Origin: Ciona intestinalis | Lineage: Eukaryota > Chordata > Ascidiacea > Phlebobranchia > Cionidae | Reading direction: 5' to 3' | NCBI RefSeq assembly: GCF_000224145.3 | Contig: NC_020173.2 | Span: 5,527,039 to 5,591,038, forward strand | Length of the DNA stretch: 64,000 nucleotides | Part shown: in pieces, positions 56,807 through 64,000 of the stretch | Layout: every line of letters starts with the position of its first letter | How positions within the stretch are numbered: the stretch's first letter is position 1 | The notes under the pieces: generated by a model | What the model was told of the DNA's origin: nothing | Seen by the model: the letters and a program-made list of their open reading frames with translations, nothing else | Database searches by the model: none | Translations under genes and position numbers: made by a program

Positions 56807-59800
56807 ATGCGTCGAAAATACATAACGTTTGGAGCTTTCTGTTCAGTTTCGTTGTTCATAGTATGGCTGTATATCTGGAATATGGTAAGTTGTTGCTTGA
56901 ATAAACACGAGGTATCACCAAAGCGTATATGTATTACTTTGTATGTTTTGCTAACACTAAGCACTCAAACTAGTGATAAGTCGCACCAAGTGTTGGTCGG
57001 TTCTCATTTAAAATAAAAGTGACGTCAAAGTGTATTATGTGATGTTGCTTTATTTTAGTGCTTTTGGGCGCTTATTTCTCTATATTATTTCTTCTATTAT
57101 ACGATAAAATCTGCAATGTGATTATCTCAGCATAATTCATTCATTGATTCATTTTTCCATTGTATTTAATCATTGTTTTCACATTATCGCTTCATTTGTT
57201 ACGAATGGTGGTTTCGTAATTCTGCGAACCACCAAATATAATGACGTAGCAACGTTATATATTCACATTGCGGAACCGGGTTTCTCGCTACAACATAAAA
57301 CAAAGCTTCGATGTTTGTATAAGTCTCCTCTACGACATACCATATACGCCCCTAATGTCTGAGCATACAATATTACACTGTACCAAGTAGTTACTATATA
57401 TTATAGAATGAAATTTTGTTTATCTCTTAGTACCGGCACGCTAACGAAGATCATATTCAATTTATGGAAAATACATATAGTGGCAATAACAATGAACAAA
57501 GCATTGTTGTGATTTTAACCAAAGTCATATTTTAGCATATAGTGGTATATCTGTGTGACAGAAAATACAAGTTTTAATATTGGTATTAATGTGTATCATA
57601 AAATACGAGTTACATTTATTCTTAAGTAGCAGAAATAATGCGAATTCGGTTATTCTAATTATATTGAAAGGTCAAAGGCGCGTAGATTTGGCCGGCGAGA
57701 AAACTAAGTAGAGCTTGGTGCGTGGAAGCCTTCACTTCCAAACCACGTTATAGCTAAACGTACATTCTAAAGCACCATGCTTACCTAAACATTGCCGCGT
57801 CAACAGCGCTGCAGGCGATTTGTGACGTCATATATCCCTCTATTGAACTTGGATTATTTTCCACAGAGCAGTGTTTCCGTTTCGGTAAATGGTTTCTCGT
57901 CACCAGCGGTACATTCAATGCAACGAAACAAAGGTAAGGAAACACTGGTCCGCAAAAGTTATTAAAGACAAGGTAATGGAAAGCATACGTAACTATTATG
58001 CTAACAAGCAATTAAACGCACATTGCTATTGAACTACCATTAAGCCAGTGGTGTAGGACTTAATCATATTTGGCTGCGCTAGTGTATACCACTATGGGGT
58101 AAGATGGGATAGCGTTGTTATCTAAAACCCGTATTACGGGTATATAATTCTGTTTTATACGGGTATATAATTCTGTTTTCATTCTTTTTTAATATTGAAT
58201 GAGACCTGTAAGTTTTGTAAATCCTGTAACGTGAGTTTAATATTTATGTATCCGCACGATGGCAGAAGAGAAACCGCATATTGTTCCGAGCAAAGGGATT
58301 ATCCTTATATGGGCAATGTTTATCATGCCTGGGGAAATCCCCAAACACCCATTATGCGGGGGCGGATGCACAGTCACGCATGACCGAGCATACTTCGATG
58401 ACGCAGACGCTGTTGTGTTTATGATGAAATCAGCGAAGCGAAACGATCTACCAGATCCCAAGAAAAGGTTTGAAAAATATTCGCCATATTTTCGCGCCTA
58501 AAATATTTAAATTTTCAGGCGACCCAATCAGGCGTTCGTATGGTGGTCACGTGAAAGCGCATGGACGGCAAAGTATTTGTACCGAAAAAGTTTGGACGAT
58601 TTTGATGATTACTTTAACTGGACGATGACCCACAGACGAGATTCAGACGTTAATGGAATGTTGTATCCGTTTGTTGCGAGAGACTTTGTGAAGACAAGAC
58701 TCAAGTAAGACACCTCATGCTCGCTGTCAATTATAACATGGGTGTCTTGTTGCACACCATACATGGTCATCCCATGTTCACTGTTGAGTTATTACGTGGG
58801 TGTCTTCTTATACACCAGACACACATGGTGTATTCATACACCTCATGCTCACTGTCGAGTTATAACATAGGTGTCTTCTTATACACCAGACACACATGGT
58901 GTATTCATACACCTCACGCCTGTTGTTCAGTTATAACAGCAGTGTCTTCTCATACACCAGACACACATGGTGTATTCGTACACCTTATGCTTACTATCCA
59001 GTTATAACATGGGTGTCTTCTTATACACCAGACAGTAGACACACATGGTGTATTCATACACCTTATGCTTACTATCCAGTTATAACATGGGCGTCTTCTT
59101 ATACACCAGACACACATGGCGTGTTCATACACACCTCATGCTTACTGACGTTGAAACTCTGTAACGACATTATCAATGACGTAATTTTGGTTTCTAGGCA
59201 AACGATCGACGCAGAGAACGACGATTTGTCACGTGATCCTGGAATCGTTAAGACGGAAAACATTCTGTTTGGAAGCGAAGATCAACGGAAGGACAACCAG
59301 GAGATGGAGCCAAAGATTCGTGATGTCATCGCACGAAAAACAGGAGTTGTTGCATGGGTGGCAAGCAACTGTGCCCTCACAGAGGGTGCGAAACAAAGGT
59401 TTATTGTTGTGCAACAGTTACAAAGGTTAGGGGTTGGGGTGGATATTTATGGACATTGTGGGAACCTCACTTTTGGGAGTAAAGGGTTTTACCCAACATT
59501 GGCTGACTATAAGTTCTACTTGGCCTTTGAAAATGGGGTTCATTGTCGGGGTTATATCACAGAGAAGTTATGGTTCAACGCATTTTACTCTGGGGCTGTT
59601 CCTATTGTGTGGGGTCCTCCTAAAAGTGATGTGGAAGAAATTGCTCCTCCAGGATCATTCATTCATTATGATGACTTTAATTCACTTGAGGAGCTAGCTA
59701 AGTATTTAAAACACTTAGACACAGACATGGGCGCTTATACAAAGTACTTCGCGTGGAGATGGAAAATACCGGGTTATTATCCTTTACTAGGTGTAAATGA

Positions 59801-59972
59801 CTATAAAGACCGGGCTTTGCTGACAAAACATAAAAACCATTTTGATAACGCGTTTTGTGAATTGTGTCGGTTCATAAAAGGGGGCGTGAACCAAGTTTCT
59901 CATAAAACAGTTCCTTCACTGAAAAAGTTTTGGTTTGACGCCGATACAGATGATTGTTTAAAAAGAAACTGA
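56807..59972 (+). CDS. Alpha-1,3-fucosyltransferase (GT10), type II membrane protein, 5 exons
   Basis: Golgi enzyme expected to transfer fucose from GDP-fucose to N-acetylglucosamine on glycans. Exons: 56807-56884, 57867-57933, 58266-58467, 58519-58704, 59198-59972; phases agree, giving about 435 residues. The first exon encodes a short basic tail and one hydrophobic signal anchor (FGAFCSVSLFIVWLYIW, residues 8-24). The second is a Ser-rich stem. The catalytic region begins at GIILIWAMF and carries DADAVVF, DDYFNWTMTHRRDSDV and VVAWVASNC. The GT10 donor-site motif YKFYLAFEN...YITEKLWFNAFYSGAVP runs from about 282 to 315, followed by GPP and FIHYDDF. The exon 3 acceptor (ATGGCAG) has a poor pyrimidine tract and is the weakest junction. 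Intron 4 is filled by a 71-bp minisatellite. AATAAA lies at 60060-60065. The exact FUT subtype cannot be set. Confidence 0.9.
58085..58180. mobile_element. TA-MITE end fragment and short duplication
   Basis: CACTATGGGGTAAGATGGGA is a left MITE end without the rest. CGGGTATATAATTCTGTTTT follows, in two tandem copies. Confidence 0.55.
58710..59150. repeat. 71-bp minisatellite, ~6 units, fucosyltransferase intron 4
   Basis: The unit runs TACACCAGACACACATGGTG, TATTCATACACCTCATGCTC, ACTGTCGAGTTATAACATGG, GTGTCTTCTTA. Period 71 is visible between 58811 and 58882. One unit has a 9-bp insertion (ACAGTAGACAC near 59031). It fills most of the intron. Confidence 0.95.
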
Positions 59973-60649
59973 ACTTTTTAAAGTTTTTGCTAGAGTAGTT
60001 TTTAAGATTTCTTAAATAGATAATAGATATTTTTTATAGTGTTTGTCAAATATAAGTTAAATAAACACCTGTGAAAAGTGGTGCAAGCAATGCCAGGCTA
60101 TTGTTTGTTAACCTTTATAAATCTACATTTTGTTGCAATCTGTTCTTAGGTATAGTAGGGTGGGGGAAGATGGGACACCTTTTCATTCTATTTTGTCGTA
60201 CCATTTGGTAGTAAACAAGGAAAATTCAAAGAATTATAAAACCGTATCCTCGGACTCCCATAGACCGTTGTTAATTGTTTAAAACATGATCAGAATATTT
60301 GGGTATTATGTGCAAAAGGTGTCCCGTCTTGCCCCAACCTACTATATAAAATATGCTGTAATTGTGCCTTAAAACTTGTCATTGTTTCATTTATTTATTA
60401 TATTTAGTTTACCCAAAGTGGAAGCATTTATGAAAAGTTAATAAAATAAACTGCATAGAAATTTTACAGAAAAGACCACAATTTATGTGGGTAAAAGTTT
60501 TTACAAAATCAGAAAAAATAAGAATCTTGACAGAAACTGCATAATTTATGAAAACGAAATCACTTTTAAAGTTTAAAGAAATGTAAAAGTTAAGATTACA
60601 AATACGCTGCTGAATAAAATAGTAATAACCTCACGATCACTGGCTTCAG
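59973..60649. other. Convergent 3' interval
   Basis: Fucosyltransferase 3' flank with AATAAA at 60060, then a full TA-MITE (60151-60346), then AT-rich DNA up to the stop of the minus-strand gene. Confidence 0.6.
60151..60346. mobile_element. Full TA-MITE copy
   Basis: TATAGTAGGGTGGGGGAAGA at the left, CGTCTTGCCCCAACCTACTA and TATA at the right. The left end is perfect consensus and the core intact. Confidence 0.88.
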
Positions 60650-63600
60650 TTACGTGCCACTTGTCATGAATAAGTGTGACAACTCCACCAAGCAAGCGTT
60701 ATTTGATTGACGCACAGATTCAAAAAAGTAACTCTGAAATTAAAAGAAACTTCAAAATGAATGAATAAACGTAACTTATTTAACTTCAGTCGTTATAACA
60801 CAGGTGTTCATACACCTCGTGCCAGCTAATTATATTCACTATTTTGTGGTAATACATTTCCAAATGAAACTAGGCCATAAGCAGAGCTTGTGAACCTGTA
60901 CAAGCCACCAGACATAGGTAAAGTAAACCTGTAGAAAAACCTTACCACTTGCATGGCTGTAAAGTAAATTATGAAAACATTTTTTGCCTGTGGGAAGTTT
61001 TTTACACTCACCTTTAAACTGAACATTTGAGAAACTGAAAATAATTCAACAAATTCGTATCCTGGTTGTAATTCCCGTCGTGTTAGGTCGTCAAGTGAAT
61101 GTATGTAACTGTTAATAATAGAGTTTTACTAATGTATGTCATGCACATTGTCGAATAATACCAAAAGTCTCTTTTTTTAGACCAGGCCTATTAAATACAT
61201 GGTGTATTCATACACCTCATGCTCACTGTTAAGTTATAACATGGGTGTCTTCTTATACACCAGACACACATGGTGTATTCATACACCTCATGCTCACTGT
61301 TAAGTTATAACATGGGTGTCTTCTTATATACCAGACACACATGGTGTATTTACCATTTACACAACTCATGCTCATGGTCTAACTATACCACAGTATCTAA
61401 ATAAACAAACATATCAACAACTCACCTATGATTTGCTTTAAACTTGACACCAACAAATAATATAGCTGGGGGTTTAAGGTCAATTTTCACGACTTGCAAC
61501 ATAAACTCTTCGAAACATTGAGATAAAATCCATAGAGATTGAATGGTGAGACGGGTCAATGCACTGAGTGTATGTAAGGTACATTTTAATTATTATATAA
61601 TAATGAATCAGTGTGCATGTGTATATTCATACACCTCATGCTCACTGTTGAATTATAACATAGGTGTCTTCTTATACACCAGACACACATGGTGTATTCA
61701 TACACCTCATGCTCACTGACAAGTTATAACATGGGTGCCTTCTTATACACCAGACAAATGGTGTATCTATACACCTCATGTTTACTGTCTAGTTAGCCAT
61801 TTTTGTATTTATCCTCAGGGTGGAAGACCAAGGATTTAAAACATTGGTGTTGCAAACCATGCATAGTGGCTTCATACACCCCATGCTCACTGTCAAGAGG
61901 ATACTTTTATGTTTATACTTAGGGTGAGTAACCACAAAGTCTTATACAGAAGTGCTGCACACCATACATAGAGGCTGCATACACCTCATTCTCACGATTC
62001 AGCAGACTATCAGTATCATTAACCTTAAAGTAAAGCTTGAAATTTGAAACAAGGAACCTTTTTGTTTAACAATAGGTGTTAACTGACCTTGGTAGAATAA
62101 TAAAGCAAGAACCTCGTTTCTGAATGTTTTTCATCAAAATTTGAAGAAGTTTTAACATGTAAGGGCGACAGTTAAGTTCTGGCCAACATAACTTTAACAT
62201 ATCGCTTGGAACGACAGATGTAAAAACCACTTCATGTTTTTTCGGGGAGAAATTGTTTGGTTTTGTTTCTTTTAAGTTGAGTTTCTCCCTTGCAAGGGTG
62301 GGGTTGGTTTTTTCAATTAGTTTTGAAATCCACTCGCTGTAAACCGATGAGCCACATGGTGGTTCAATTTCAAGCACTGTATGATTATGCTGAGTAATTA
62401 TTCTTTGTAGATCTTCCTCTAGAACGAGGTTAGTCAGCGATAAATTTGTTGATTCATCAGAAAAATGTGTCGAGTCGTCCGACATCTCTGCTGAGTTATC
62501 ATGAAAAACTGCTAAATCATTCCTTAAAACAGCTGACTCACAATCTATTGTTCGTTGTTCGAACGACAATTGGTAACCGGCGATAACATCCGTGTCGCAG
62601 AAAATTGAAGAATTGATGACTCGTAACTTTTCCCCGAGCTTCACGCTTGATTCGTTCCACCAGAAATGCTTCTTACGCATCACAATCCATTCTGGGTCGT
62701 CATGGAAATGAGATTCGAATCCGTTATCCGAGGAATGGGAAGCGTGGTCAACTCCCTTGCCCTGGTTGTAAATATATTATCAATATTCAAAGCTGAAACA
62801 ACCGTGGTAAGAATCTGGTGCTTTATATTTTATTATACAATTTGTTGGACTTTAACTTTGTCTGTTATGTTTTCGTAGCACCAGATCCTTACTGTATTTC
62901 ATTGCACAAGAATTATCCAACTTTATAAGCACCAGATCAGGGTCGAAATCATAAAATTTGTTACAGCTAAAACAACCATAATATAACTGTAATAAATTCT
63001 GTTAATGTCACCATGAACTGGTGCTCATATAGCAGGACAATTCTTGAGTAAAGAAATACAAATATAGATGTTAAAACAACCACTTACAGTTCTTAAAAAC
63101 GCACTACAGAACAAATAACTGTATAATCCCATGAAGCTAACTCTGACCCTGTGTCATATAGCAGGATGATATATAGTTGTAAACACACAGAACTCACCAA
63201 CACTCTGTCACTAAACGAACCCTCCAACCTTGCACACTGTTTGATGTTTGAACGAATTCCCCCAGATTGTAACACACCAGAGGGCACTATGCAAAGCTTC
63301 TGTTTGATCTTACGCAAGTTACAAACATCAAAGAAGCGCTGGGTTACTTGTTCCTGGACCTTGGCGTAAGTTAGGGGGTAAAAAGAAATGAAAGGGTTAT
63401 TTAGAAGAAATAATTTGTCTGTAAGGTAAATAATCTATCAGCGGCTCATCTGGTATGAAAAACGTAAGGTATTTCTGACTTTTGTCTGCTATCAGACAAG
63501 ACTTTATCAGGGAATGTGAATGTGATGAAACATTAACAATAACTTTTTATACAAGTGGGTGTGTGCATAACTTGGTGGACAGAAGTCAGTTATTAACCTC

Positions 63601-63772
63601 ATTTACACTGACGATGGACCAAGTTGAACAACTCACTTGTTTTATTGTCGATTTGGCATCATCTGTAATATTGTTGTAGTAAAAGATGTTTCTATTGATG
63701 GCGGATTCTTGTAAAGTTACAAACAATCGAACACACGCTGTGTGTTGGTCTATGAAACTGTCGGGAAGGAAA
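60650..63772 (-). CDS. 3' part of unidentified multi-exon gene
   Basis: Six exons join in consistent phase on the minus strand: 63637-63772, 63198-63359, 62088-62761, 61426-61563, 61012-61108, 60650-60733 (stop TAA). About 430 residues are visible; the 5' end lies beyond 64000. All junctions are GT-AG, and several donors are strong (GTGAGT). Visible features: INRNIFYYNNITDDAKSTI; RFFDVCNLRKIKQKLCIVPS; an aromatic/basic WIVMRKKHFWWNESS at the start of the large exon; a Ser/Asp-rich low-complexity middle; then well-ordered mixed helix/strand sequence (HEVVFTSVVPSDMLKLCWPE, RGSCFIILPR, PPAILFVGVKF, PGYEFVELFSV). No signal peptide or membrane span in the visible part. I could not match it to a family; a MAD2L1BP-like reading was considered and dropped. 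Exon structure is more certain than identity. Confidence 0.65.
61195..61345. repeat. 71-bp minisatellite, ~2 units
   Basis: GTGTATTCATACACCTCATG, then CTCACTGTTAAGTTATAACA, twice. In an intron of the unidentified gene, between exons at 61108 and 61426. Confidence 0.85.
61620..61900. repeat. 71-bp minisatellite, ~3 full units plus decayed units
   Basis: The same unit recurs from 61620 to about 61790, then degraded units (CATACACCCCATGCTCACTG near 61874 and CACCTCATTCTCACGATTC near 61983) show an older, longer array. Confidence 0.8.
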
Positions 63773-64000
63773 CTGGGGGGGAATATTGAGAAACCTAGGA
63801 TGTAGGGAATTGAAATTTTATTTTATCTCTGAAGTTAAGGAAATGCAACTATAATATATGCAATATGAAAAAAAGTACAAAAAAATGACAGTCTAATGGC
63901 AGGTTGAAGGAAACTTATTTAATCTATTGATTATTCTATAAAGATAAAATATTCTATCCCATAAAGTTTCCATAAACTTACAAAAAAATCTTCTGTTTAT

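Noticed and set aside
57781..58011. Minus-strand open frame with a hydrophobic start and a donor-like end
   Set aside because: No ATG, an in-frame stop immediately upstream and no acceptor. It overlaps the plus-strand stem exon of the fucosyltransferase (57867-57933), which has good splice sites on both sides.
58896..59972. One long open frame joining the minisatellite to the fucosyltransferase last exon
   Set aside because: The 71-bp array happens to be open in this frame. A good acceptor (TTTCTAG) at 59198 and agreement with the GT10 fold show that coding starts there.
61426..62761. Reading the unidentified gene as MAD2L1BP (p31comet)
   Set aside because: A short stretch in the 61.5-kb exon loosely resembles it, but the upstream and downstream exons do not, and the protein is much longer. 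Not enough to name it.

Overview
The window is nuclear DNA from a chordate with a compact, AT-rich, repeat-dense genome. An ascidian, most likely Ciona, fits best. Introns are short and carry GT-AG signals. The proteins are deuterostome-like: a class IB PI3-kinase, STIL, STK36/Fused, PPWD1, RPA3 and a GT10 fucosyltransferase. The DNA is peppered with a TA-flanked MITE of about 190 bp and a tRNA-derived SINE, as described for Ciona. The species is inferred; no single sequence proves it.

Layout. 1-19.1 kb: gene-poor, with about 14 MITE copies, an AT-rich degenerate tandem array (16.8-17.4 kb) and one weak candidate exon on the minus strand (7.9-8.3 kb). 19.2-29.4 kb (+): complete 19-exon gene for a p110-gamma-type PI3-kinase catalytic subunit. 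29.8-30.5 kb: minisatellite running into a 500-N assembly gap. 32.2-36.1 kb (+): intronless STK36 gene with one apparent frameshift. 36.7-42.6 kb (-): PPWD1, 11 exons, tail-to-tail with STK36. 43.1-44.4 kb (-): RPA3, four small exons missed by simple ORF calling, with an exon/intron junction duplicated in tandem. 45.7-55.7 kb (-): STIL, about 20 exons, two assembly gaps. 56.8-60.0 kb (+): alpha-1,3-fucosyltransferase, five exons, head-to-head with STIL. 60.65 kb to beyond the right edge (-): 3' part of a multi-exon gene I could not identify.

Gene models were built by hand: exon phases were checked across each junction, and products were named by remembered similarity to human families. STIL, RPA3 and PPWD1 lie in tandem on the minus strand. 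Their products act in centriole duplication, DNA replication/repair and spliceosome-associated prolyl isomerisation, so there is no shared pathway beyond housekeeping and proliferation. STK36 (Hedgehog and cilia) and STIL (centriole and cilia) are loosely related by theme.

The main observations are: splice-acceptor-like sequence 2-4 nt before the ATG of four genes, and slightly further from two more, the pattern expected of spliced-leader trans-splicing; two independent tandem duplications that copy a coding-exon/intron donor junction (RPA3 and PIK3CG); a GC-AG intron in PIK3CG; an in-frame seven-residue His/Asp repeat in STIL; a TTAA-flanked palindromic MITE in two copies; and a 71-bp minisatellite at three separate sites that appears derived from the local SINE.
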